The notes beneath the pieces were generated by a model that worked only from the letters and a program-made list of their open reading frames with translations, did not search any database and was not told the origin of the DNA. The position numbers were made by a program, and so were the translations under genes. Of a DNA stretch of 64,000 nucleotides, positions 36,574 to 44,550 are shown piece after piece; position 1 is the stretch's first letter; the number at the start of each line of letters is the position of its first letter. Source of the DNA: Gaoshiqia sediminis (lineage in GTDB: Bacteria > Bacteroidota > Bacteroidia > Bacteroidales > Prolixibacteraceae); assembly GCF_025907915.1 (NCBI RefSeq), contig NZ_JAPAAF010000004.1:124001-188000 (forward strand). The letters are read 5' to 3'.

Positions 36574-38647
36574 GTCCGAAGAAATAGCGAATGGCTAGCC
36601 GGGCACTGTAATTTCGGGGTAGTCCGGGATAATAATATCGTGGCGACTGGTTGCCGAAGGCAGATGCATTGATCAGCACCATAGAAGCATAATGCGTATC
36701 TGTTATGTTATATGCGGCTCCTGCCAGGTTGAGTTCAACCTGTTTCCAGCGTTTCTGATAACTGATTATCAGGTTTAGCAGTCGGTAGGAATCGGTATAA
36801 ACCGAATTGTCGTCCCGAAGCGGCATGGCGCCGGTGTAGCTGTATTGAAGGTTCATCCGGAATGATTTTTTCCAGCTGCTTTCCAATTCCAGATTTAGAA
36901 GTTTTCGCGGGCTGCCGGTAAGTTCGTTATCCGAGTAATCCGTTTCTCCATCGATAAAATCAATAAAATATGCCGGGGTAAAACTGCCGTTCACCGAGAA
37001 ACTACCGGTTAGGGTAGGAGTGCGGACAAATTGATAGTTCAGGGCATATTCCATTCCGGGGTGTGCCGTTTTTCCGGCATTAATTCCTATCCAGGCGTCG
37101 TCAGCAGTTCGGCGGGCCACCAGCAGGTTGTTGATTTGCAGGTAGTAAACCGAAAGATCGTAGAAAAGTCCTTCGAACAGAAAACCACGGCTGCCAATCT
37201 CAATGTTCCAGCCGGTTTCAGGTTGAATGTCCGTGTTGCGCTGTCCGTCGGGAAGCAAGGTTTCTTCCAGACTGGGCGGTGAAAAACCGTGATTGACCGT
37301 TCCGTACAGCGCCAGATTTTGGGAAAAACGATAGTTGAATGCCAGGCGTGGCGACAGGACCAGGTCGAAACGGTGATTGGCCGACTGGTCGCCATCCGCC
37401 AGGAAAATGTCGGTATAGCGGTAGGATGTGTGGTTGATATTGAACCCTCCCGTTACACGAAGGTTACCGGATGGTTGATATTCGGCCTGAGTGAAAAAGT
37501 TGGCATACTTTCGTTTTTCGGTGTTTTCGGATAGAAGTTTGCCTTTTTCCCGCCCATCGTTCGCAAAAGTCGCCCAGTTGTAATCTTCAAAAAAGGTTTC
37601 GTTGCCGACGCTTATTTTCAGGATTTTATCCGAAAATCGGTAGGTTTTTTCTGCAATAAACCTTCCGCCAAAATACGCGTTGTTTTCTTGGAGGCGGTTA
37701 AACGGACGTAACTCATCATTTTTCCGGTGATTACCAAACAGGCTCAAGCGGGTAGTGAGGTTATTTTTCCAATCCGATTGCGTGGAAATTCCGGCCATCC
37801 ATTTTTGGTAATCTTCGTAACCACGGATGGCTGCCCAGTTTGCGGCCGCTTTTTGTGGTGTGGTATGGAACGTTTCCAGGTCAATCGAACTGGGAATGTA
37901 TGCCATCAAATCTGTATAATTCGCAATCAGGTTGATGAGATGGTTGTTCGCTTTTAGTTTCCCGATGTAGCTCAGGTTGGTGCGTTGGGTTTCGTTATTT
38001 TCCCGGTATCCATCGGTATTCAGCTTTTCCAGAAAGAAAGCGTTTTGAAATCTTTCATTGCCCATCGTCAGGTTGCTTCGATATAGCTGGTTGCCGAATG
38101 AGGAAAGGGTGCTTTCGGCCATAAATTTATTGGGTGAAAGGGGGTAAGAAAATAATAGGGTTCCGCCAAGTCCAGACCCGTAGTAGCCCGAGGCAGGCCC
38201 CTTGATAATTTCGACCCGGGAAATAGTGGCTTGGTCCAAATCTTCGATGGTGGTTTCGCCCACGCCGTTGGTCAGCGGAATATCTTCGTAATAAGCCCTC
38301 ACTTTGTTGGTGGCGTAAGCCGAGCGGCTGCCTATACCGCGGATGGTGAGTCTGTTCGTGTTCAGGCTGCCGCTTTGCATATACACGCCTGGCACCTGGT
38401 TGATGGCTTGGGCGATGGTTTGCCCCGGATTTTGCTGGAGCTGGCTGGCCGACAGAACTGCAACTGCCCCGGGTGTTTCAACCAACCGGTGACCGTATCG
38501 GAAAGCCTGTACGGTAACCTCTTCAATGGGGAAATGGATTTCGGTTTGCAGGCTGTCTCCTTTTATTGTAGCAGCATTTTGCGCAGAAACTACCGCTGGA
38601 GATCCGAGCAGCAATCCGGCAACAACTAATCTGGAAAAGCCGTTCAT
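36563..38647 (-). CDS. TonB-dependent receptor (iron-complex/siderophore-like size class)
   Basis: 694-residue outer-membrane receptor. The signal peptide covers residues 1-22 (ending VVSAQ). A plug domain follows with VETPGAVAVLSASQLQQNPGQTIAQAI-type residues and SRVEIIKGPASGYYGSGLGGTLLF. A 22-strand barrel ends in LAIRYFFGPTS. No carboxypeptidase-like or STN domain is present, so this is the short classical type that takes up iron chelates, cobalamin or similar. It is the last gene of a tight operon: the stop of the 43-residue zinc-ribbon gene is four bases before its ATG. Confidence 0.86.
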   Translation of the reverse strand: MNGFSRLVVAGLLLGSPAVVSAQNAATIKGDSLQTEIHFPIEEVTVQAFRYGHRLVETPGAVAVLSASQLQQNPGQTIAQAINQVPGVYMQSGSLNTNRLTIRGIGSRSAYATNKVRAYYEDIPLTNGVGETTIEDLDQATISRVEIIKGPASGYYGSGLGGTLLFSYPLSPNKFMAESTLSSFGNQLYRSNLTMGNERFQNAFFLEKLNTDGYRENNETQRTNLSYIGKLKANNHLINLIANYTDLMAYIPSSIDLETFHTTPQKAAANWAAIRGYEDYQKWMAGISTQSDWKNNLTTRLSLFGNHRKNDELRPFNRLQENNAYFGGRFIAEKTYRFSDKILKISVGNETFFEDYNWATFANDGREKGKLLSENTEKRKYANFFTQAEYQPSGNLRVTGGFNINHTSYRYTDIFLADGDQSANHRFDLVLSPRLAFNYRFSQNLALYGTVNHGFSPPSLEETLLPDGQRNTDIQPETGWNIEIGSRGFLFEGLFYDLSVYYLQINNLLVARRTADDAWIGINAGKTAHPGMEYALNYQFVRTPTLTGSFSVNGSFTPAYFIDFIDGETDYSDNELTGSPRKLLNLELESSWKKSFRMNLQYSYTGAMPLRDDNSVYTDSYRLLNLIISYQKRWKQVELNLAGAAYNITDTHYASMVLINASAFGNQSPRYYYPGLPRNYSARLAIRYFFGPTS

Positions 38648-38651
38648 CCGG

Positions 38652-38783
38652 TTATTTATCTTTTATTTTCTTGGGTTTGCAAAGCTTTTCTTCTTTTTTT
38701 GCCTTTTGTCCACATCTCTTGCAGTAATATTTTGGATTCTCAGGTTCTTTGTAATCGTCTTTTTTGCACGCAGTTTTGCTCAT
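38652..38783 (-). CDS. 43-residue Lys/Cys-rich zinc-ribbon-like protein
   Basis: A small open frame from ATG (38783-38781) to TAA (38654-38652). The peptide starts MSKTACKKDDYKEPENP and carries C6, C21-X2-C24 (YYCKRCGQKA) and C35 (EKLCKPKK), which suggests a small metal-binding fold. About one third of residues are Lys. It is placed with four-base gaps both after the upstream kinase/RapZ gene and before the TonB receptor, an operon arrangement that supports it being real. I recall similar short proteins recurring in Bacteroidota, without a known function. Confidence 0.75.
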   Translation of the reverse strand: MSKTACKKDDYKEPENPKYYCKRCGQKAKKEEKLCKPKKIKDK

Positions 38784-38787
38784 CACT

Positions 38788-40215
38788 CTAAAAGTCTTGT
38801 TCTCTGTGTGAAAGAACAATATTCACCGGGTAATTGTTTTTCAGGTGCTCCGCCAATTGTTCGGCGGCGTACACCGAGCGGTGTTGTCCGCCGGTACACC
38901 CAAAACTGACACTCAGGTGAGTAAACCCGCGCGAAAGGTAAGTTTTTACCGATTGCTCCACCAAGGTGAAAACATGCAGGAGGAATTCGGCCATTTCGGA
39001 TTTGTTTTCCAAGAACTCAATTACTTCCGGGTCTTTACCGGTATGCTGCTTGTATTCATCATACCGACCGGGATTATGAATAGCCCGGCAGTCGAATATA
39101 AAGCCGCCGCCATTTCCAGACGGGTCTTCCGGCAGTCCTTTTTTGTAGGAAAAACTGGTGATACGGACTGTGAGTTTTGCCTGTTGTGCACCAATTTTCT
39201 TCAGAAAGGCAGATTTGCTGACAGCTTCGAGCACGTTGAAAAGTTCCGGTAATTTTTCGGGGATGTTGTTGTTTTGGAGCAAGTATTTCAGGTTTTCAAG
39301 GGCAAAGGGAATACTTTTCAGGAAATGTTCTTTCTTTTCGTAAAATCCGCGGAACCCGTAAGCACCCATGGCTTGCATGATGCGAATAAGCACATAACCG
39401 GTGAAGAAGGCTTTAAATTCATCTCGGTCAACGGTCATGTATTTCTCTAACTCGTCAAGGTAAAATTCGAGCAACTCGTTCCGCACTGATTGCGGGATAT
39501 CGGCCTTGGCATCGTACAGCAGCGAGGCCAGGTCGTATTGCAGGGCACCTTTTCGTCCGCCCTGGTAATCGATAAAAGCCACTTTGTTGTCTCGCAACAT
39601 GATGTTTCTTGATTGGAAATCGCGGAACATGAAGTAATCGGCGTCTGCAGCCAGCAGGTAATTGCTGAAGTGCTGAAAATCATCTTCCAGCGCCTGCTCG
39701 TCAAATGGTATTTTGGCCAGTTTCAGAAAGTAGTATTTGAAATAATTTAGGTCCCACATCATCGATTGTTTGTCAAAGGCCGCCCGCGGGTAACAATAGC
39801 CGTAGTTGATCCCCTTTCCTGCTTTGATTTGAATTTTGGGCAGCTCCCGGAGTACGCGTTTGTACACCTGTGCAATCTTGTCCGAAAAGCCTTCCAGCTC
39901 ACGGGTGCGGCTTAGATAGTCAAACAAGGTGAGCGAACCCAGATCTTCTTGTATGTAGCAGGTCTTTTCCGCGTTCACGGCAAAAATTTCGGGAACATTA
40001 ATACCTTGTTCCAGAAAGTGCTTCGAAAATTGGAGAAAAGCTTCATTTTCGCGGATATCGCTGTTATAGGCGCCAACGGCCTGGTTGTTTGGGCTTTTGA
40101 TGCGGCAATATTCGCGGTAGGAGCCCGAGGGGGGCAACACTTCAAAAGCAGTCATTTCCTCTTCGAAATGGTTCTCATACAATCGGATGAGATCTTCTTT
40201 TATCGTAAAGTCCAA
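38788..40215 (-). CDS. Aminoglycoside-phosphotransferase-like (AmgK-type) sugar kinase fused to a RapZ C-terminal domain
   Basis: 475-residue two-domain protein. Residues 1 to about 325 form an APH-fold kinase: the nucleotide region is PPSGSYREYCRIK, the catalytic loop is FRDFQSRNIML with D199, and the metal-binding Asp lies in VAFIDYQGG. AmgK enzymes of this type phosphorylate the anomeric carbon of MurNAc/GlcNAc in peptidoglycan recycling. Residues from about 345 form a RapZ C-terminal domain (RITSFSYKKGLPED, FIFDCRAIHNPGRY, SFGCTGGQHRSVYAAEQLA at 437-455). This domain senses glucosamine-6-phosphate in RapZ; the RapZ N-terminal GTPase-like part is missing. The fusion suggests an amino-sugar kinase with its own sensor. 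The four-base gap to the next gene indicates an operon. Confidence 0.83.
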   Translation of the reverse strand: MDFTIKEDLIRLYENHFEEEMTAFEVLPPSGSYREYCRIKSPNNQAVGAYNSDIRENEAFLQFSKHFLEQGINVPEIFAVNAEKTCYIQEDLGSLTLFDYLSRTRELEGFSDKIAQVYKRVLRELPKIQIKAGKGINYGYCYPRAAFDKQSMMWDLNYFKYYFLKLAKIPFDEQALEDDFQHFSNYLLAADADYFMFRDFQSRNIMLRDNKVAFIDYQGGRKGALQYDLASLLYDAKADIPQSVRNELLEFYLDELEKYMTVDRDEFKAFFTGYVLIRIMQAMGAYGFRGFYEKKEHFLKSIPFALENLKYLLQNNNIPEKLPELFNVLEAVSKSAFLKKIGAQQAKLTVRITSFSYKKGLPEDPSGNGGGFIFDCRAIHNPGRYDEYKQHTGKDPEVIEFLENKSEMAEFLLHVFTLVEQSVKTYLSRGFTHLSVSFGCTGGQHRSVYAAEQLAEHLKNNYPVNIVLSHREQDF

Positions 40216-40251
40216 AGCTGATCAATTTAAGTTTACAAACAAAGATAAAAG

Positions 40252-40293
40252 AAAAACACGGCCCTGCCAGTTAAATCCGGGCAGTCCGTGTTT
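40252..40293 (-). terminator. Intrinsic terminator at the end of the polysaccharide utilisation locus
   Basis: On the minus strand AACACGG and CTGCC pair with GGCAG and CCGTGTT, with one interior mismatch, and the stem runs into TTTTT. It lies 29 bases after the GH115 stop. Confidence 0.82.
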
Positions 40294-40321
40294 CGTTCCA
40301 TATTTTGGATGCATCAATAAA

Positions 40322-43318
40322 TTATTTCCTAATCGTTTCGGGCGGAAAAGCATAGCTTCCTTTCCATCCGCCAAGGTCGATTAAAATTTGGTCAATCATC
40401 ACGCCGGGGTCAACCATCCAAACCTTCAGGTGGTGTTTGCCAGGAGCGGAAATTTGCTGCTTGGCTGATTTCACGGCGGCGTTTTTCAACACGTTTTGCT
40501 TCCACTCGTTGCTGCGGCCAAAGGTTTGGAAGTCGATAATGACCGGCTCGGCATCGTCGATCGCAACGGCGCAGCGTACACCCTTTCCTTCGTACAACGG
40601 GTGGGTTGGCACAATCTGAACCCGTACATCGGCTTCACCGAAATTGAAGGTGTAGAAATCGTATTCCAGCACCGGGCTGTTGGCTTTAATGGCTGCCGGG
40701 TCGGTTATCGATTCAGCCTGATATGCGCTGGTTGCAACCACCGCTCCCGAGTAGCCCAAACCGGGCCAAACCGTCCACGAAACGTCATTCCCGCTTTCGC
40801 TTTGGAAATTCTCAGCATTGATGGAAACATAGCCGTTGGCCTCAATAAAACCTTGGTAATTTTCCAACTCGGCAAATTTCGGGTTGTAAGTCGTTACGCC
40901 GATGTTGATGGTGGTGTCGGCTGTTGAGAAAGCGATGGAGCTGTTCACTTTGTATGCCGGCGGAATCAGTTGGTAGTCGTGGCCGAGCGGCGGCTCTTTG
41001 GAGTTCACTCCTTGCGGCACTTTATACCAGTCAATTTTCACCCAAATACGTTGCTCTTTTTCACCTTCTTTCATGCTTAGCTGGCCGTGGTCGGCCGAAA
41101 GCAAAATCCACGGCTCTTCGGCTTTGGCCTGCCAGCTCAGTTCACCTTCGCCTTTCAGAAAAACATCGATGTAAACCGAGTCTTTCAGGTAGCTGTTTAG
41201 CAGCGGCAATACGTCGGCATAGTTATTTTCGATGAGTTTGTTGGCCTCCATTTCGTAGCCTTCGAGGGCTAAGCCGAATTCCGGTTTGTCGGTTTTAGGA
41301 GGCAACGCATAGGCCGGTTTCGAGAATACCGGCAGGTTGCGCGGGCTCATGCTCATCATGTGTTTCCATTTACCGTTTTGCAGTTTGGTGTTGAAGTAGT
41401 CGGTTTCGGCTTTTATCCGGTTGAGAGCTGCTTCGGAGCGCGCTGCAAAATCGGTAGCACTGCTTCGTCCCTGGCGGGCAGCCAGTTCGTTTTTGTAGTG
41501 GTACAACCATTTTTGGTTCATCAGCGAAGCGCCGGTTACCGGGTAATACACCAGTTGGTAAAACGCATCCTGCAAACGGGCAGGAATGCCGCTTTTCAGC
41601 TTTTCAACCTGGCTAGAAAGACTTTCCCAAGCATTGAGACGTTTGGTCAGTTCGTCACCGTATAAAATCTGGTTCAGTTCGGTTGCACCAGGTTTGGTGG
41701 TAGGTTCGGTTTGGCTCCAGGCCATAAACTCGGGGCGGCGTTCCCAGCAAAGCTGGTAATAACACGTCATCAAGTGGTTCAGCTCGGCGGCTTTATTGTC
41801 GCCAAACAGTTTGCCCAGCCATCGCTGCTGGTGTTCACCAACTTCGTTGGTTGAGGGGAAACGCGTCATGTCCCAGGCCATGTCCATAAACAGCTCAATA
41901 TGGTATTCCAGCGGTTTAATGTCGCCGCAGTTCAGAATCCACATGTCGCGGGCGTTCAGTTGGTAGGCTTTGTACATTTCTTCCCAAATCAGCGCCGGAG
42001 CAGTCGAGCTCAGCCACAGGTAATCGTGCGGGCGGCCCCAGTACGAAGCGTGGTAATAAATGCCCGAACCGCCGGGACGCTTCTGCTCCTCGGGCGTGCT
42101 GAACTGGCGAATGTAGCCGTAGTTGTCGTCGGTCCACATCAGGGTCACGTCTTCGGGAACTTTCAAGCCTTTCTGGTAGTAGTCGAGCACTTCTTTATAG
42201 GGAATGAAGGCTTGCGGAACAGTCTTCGGGTCTTGGCCGGTTTCGGTCTGCAGAATGGAGCGCTGGTCAGCAATCACGCGTTCAATCAGGGCCATTTGTT
42301 CGTCTTCGGTCAAATCTTTTGCATTCATAGGCGAGTCGTGTTCGCCGCGCATACCGATGGTATAAATATTATCGAATTTCGAAGTGCTTTTTACCCGGTC
42401 TTCGAACATTTGACGAATATTTTGCTCGTTTTTGTCGTAGCGCCATTCGCCCATCGTGTTGTGTTTCCACTCGGCATTCACGTTGCAAAGCATGGGTTCG
42501 CAGTGCGACGTGCCAACCACAATGGCATAGTCGTCGGCCGCTTGGGCGTTACCGTCGATGGTGTAAAAGGCCTTGGTACAACCATGCATGGCCGGCCAAA
42601 TGGTATTGGCGCGGAGACGAAGCATCAGTTCAAAAATTTTGGCATAGGTTTTCGGTCCAATGTCGCGGGTTTCTGGTTCGAAGGTTTTGGCGGCCCAGGG
42701 CTGGAGCCCCCAGTCTTCGTCGTTCAAAAACAACCCGCGGAATTTTACCGAGGGTGAACCATAAGTTTTAGCTTCGATATTCAGGCTGATGCTTTTCCTT
42801 TTTTCGGGTTGAACGTCGGCCCACCATTCCCAGGCCGAAATGCCCATTTGGCGCGAAATTTCCAGCAAACCGTAGGCTGTTGCCCGGCGGTCGGAGCCGG
42901 CGATGACCAGTACCTTGCCGGTTCCGGCAAAAGGTTTGTCGAGCACCTGCATGCTCCAGCTTTCCCACTGGCCGGCGATGGCCGATACATCCAGTTTCTT
43001 TTCGTTAACCAGCTTATCAATCAGCTCGCTGCTGCCGATGGTTCCGGCTACAATCAGCGGTAAATTGCCTTTGGGCAGGCCGGTTTCAACTTTGGGCATT
43101 TGGCCGCAGACGTTTTGAATATCGTTGGCTAGCAAGTCAGTGGCGATATGCACCACTTTTGTCTCTTTATCGTCCATGTAAATTGAAGTGATTTTCCCCG
43201 GCGATGCCAGATCGAAACGGGTGGTTTTCGGCGCTTGTTGTGCCTGCGTAGTTGCTAAGAATCCGAATGTGAGAAGTACACAGAATCCGTTTCTCAGTTT
43301 TCGTTTGAATTGTTTCAT
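40322..43318 (-). CDS. GH115 alpha-glucuronidase
   Basis: 998-residue secreted glycoside hydrolase of family 115, which removes (4-O-methyl-)glucuronic acid linked alpha-1,2 to sugars such as xylan xylose. The signal peptide covers residues 1-26. Family landmarks are VKFRGLFLNDEDWGLQPWAA, RLRANTIWPAMHG, TIGMRGEHDSPM, LMWTDDNYGYIRQFSTPEE and IYYHASYWGRPHDYLW. A C-terminal beta-sandwich region with NAENFQSESGNDVSW and a short jelly-roll follow. It is the last gene of the PUL, 88 bases after the acetyltransferase. It argues that the glycan carries glucuronic acid side groups. Confidence 0.92.
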   Translation of the reverse strand: MKQFKRKLRNGFCVLLTFGFLATTQAQQAPKTTRFDLASPGKITSIYMDDKETKVVHIATDLLANDIQNVCGQMPKVETGLPKGNLPLIVAGTIGSSELIDKLVNEKKLDVSAIAGQWESWSMQVLDKPFAGTGKVLVIAGSDRRATAYGLLEISRQMGISAWEWWADVQPEKRKSISLNIEAKTYGSPSVKFRGLFLNDEDWGLQPWAAKTFEPETRDIGPKTYAKIFELMLRLRANTIWPAMHGCTKAFYTIDGNAQAADDYAIVVGTSHCEPMLCNVNAEWKHNTMGEWRYDKNEQNIRQMFEDRVKSTSKFDNIYTIGMRGEHDSPMNAKDLTEDEQMALIERVIADQRSILQTETGQDPKTVPQAFIPYKEVLDYYQKGLKVPEDVTLMWTDDNYGYIRQFSTPEEQKRPGGSGIYYHASYWGRPHDYLWLSSTAPALIWEEMYKAYQLNARDMWILNCGDIKPLEYHIELFMDMAWDMTRFPSTNEVGEHQQRWLGKLFGDNKAAELNHLMTCYYQLCWERRPEFMAWSQTEPTTKPGATELNQILYGDELTKRLNAWESLSSQVEKLKSGIPARLQDAFYQLVYYPVTGASLMNQKWLYHYKNELAARQGRSSATDFAARSEAALNRIKAETDYFNTKLQNGKWKHMMSMSPRNLPVFSKPAYALPPKTDKPEFGLALEGYEMEANKLIENNYADVLPLLNSYLKDSVYIDVFLKGEGELSWQAKAEEPWILLSADHGQLSMKEGEKEQRIWVKIDWYKVPQGVNSKEPPLGHDYQLIPPAYKVNSSIAFSTADTTINIGVTTYNPKFAELENYQGFIEANGYVSINAENFQSESGNDVSWTVWPGLGYSGAVVATSAYQAESITDPAAIKANSPVLEYDFYTFNFGEADVRVQIVPTHPLYEGKGVRCAVAIDDAEPVIIDFQTFGRSNEWKQNVLKNAAVKSAKQQISAPGKHHLKVWMVDPGVMIDQILIDLGGWKGSYAFPPETIRK

Positions 43319-43406
43319 TGTAAATCAGTAGATGTAGTTTGAACTCGAAAAATAAGCATTACTCGCAGCTTGCCGAAGCAAAGCGGCGTTTTCCTTGTCA
43401 TTCAAA

Positions 43407-44549
43407 CTAAATTTTAATGTAAATCCGGCGTTTGTCGAGCCACCAGCCAAGCGCCCAACACAGCGCGACGTAAGCTAAGGCCGTTGCCAATGCGCCGAAC
43501 GAGCCGGGTAAGATGACCTGGAAAATGCGCTCGCTGACCCATTCAAAAGCGTCCAGGTTGGGAGTGACGGGTGTCATGCGAAGGACGACATAGAACAGCT
43601 CGGAGAAGAGGTAAATGAAAAGCGGATTCTTGCCGAAGACATCGCAAAACTTCACGCCGAATTTTACCTTTTTTAATTCGATGGCGAATAGCAACAAGGC
43701 CATAATCGACAGGTCGACGCCAACGGTGTACAGCACGAAGGGGCTGGTCCAGAGTTTCTTCGAAATCGGGAAAATCAGGTCCCACCACAAAGCCAGCGAA
43801 GTCAGCAGAAATCCGGTCATCAGCAGGTACGCCAGTCCTTCGAAACTTTTGCCTTTCTTCTGAATAAAAACGCCGGCCAGGTAGCCCCACAGTACGTTGA
43901 CGATTGCCGGCAGGGTACTTAGTATTCCTTCGGGGTCGAAGGGGATGGCATCTTTTTTATAAATGTGCCCCATGCCGAGAATAGCCAGGTCGAAACGCGA
44001 GCCGGCATTGGTGGCCATGTCGAGCTCCGCACCCGGTTGTCCGAAAAGATAAAGGATGGCCCAATATGCCAGGAGTATCAATGCTGATGTGATGATAATG
44101 GCTCTTTCGGAGAGGTAGCGGACCATGACCGAGGCAAAGAAATAACACAAGGCGATTCGCTGTAACACGCCCATGATGCGGGTTTCGGCAATGGGTTTCC
44201 ACAGGAATGAGCCGTCGTCGGCAAAATGGAAGAAGGGGAACCAGTACATGAGGTAGCCCAGTAAAAAAATGATGACGGTTCGTTTGATGATTTTTGTCCA
44301 AAGCTCGGATGCGGGCATCTGGCGCATTTTCAGCATCGAAAAGCTCATCGCGTTCCCCATTGCAAACAGAAATGACGGGAACACGAGGTCGGCCAGGGTG
44401 AAGCCGAACCAATGAGCGTGAACCAGATAGGGGTACAACGGTGCCCCGGTGCCGGGTGTGTTCACTACAATCATCAGGGCAATGGTTAGCCCGCGAAAGA
44501 CGTCGAGCGAGAGGAAACGCTCCGGTTTTGCAGTTCGTGTTTGTTCCAT
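43407..44549 (-). CDS. HGSNAT-like membrane acetyltransferase (DUF5009/DUF1624)
   Basis: 380-residue inner-membrane protein with about ten helices. The N-terminal SLDVFRGLTIALMIVVNTPG and HAHWFGFTLADLVFPSFLF segments match heparan-alpha-glucosaminide N-acetyltransferase. H44 aligns with the catalytic His of the human enzyme, by the shared HA-x-W-x-G context (from memory). Such proteins move the acetyl group of cytosolic acetyl-CoA across the membrane to a terminal glucosamine. The gene starts one base after the stop of GH89, so the two enzymes are made together. This suggests that a GlcN end is N-acetylated and then removed by GH89 in the periplasm. Confidence 0.85.
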   Translation of the reverse strand: MEQTRTAKPERFLSLDVFRGLTIALMIVVNTPGTGAPLYPYLVHAHWFGFTLADLVFPSFLFAMGNAMSFSMLKMRQMPASELWTKIIKRTVIIFLLGYLMYWFPFFHFADDGSFLWKPIAETRIMGVLQRIALCYFFASVMVRYLSERAIIITSALILLAYWAILYLFGQPGAELDMATNAGSRFDLAILGMGHIYKKDAIPFDPEGILSTLPAIVNVLWGYLAGVFIQKKGKSFEGLAYLLMTGFLLTSLALWWDLIFPISKKLWTSPFVLYTVGVDLSIMALLLFAIELKKVKFGVKFCDVFGKNPLFIYLFSELFYVVLRMTPVTPNLDAFEWVSERIFQVILPGSFGALATALAYVALCWALGWWLDKRRIYIKI

Positions 44550-44550
44550 A

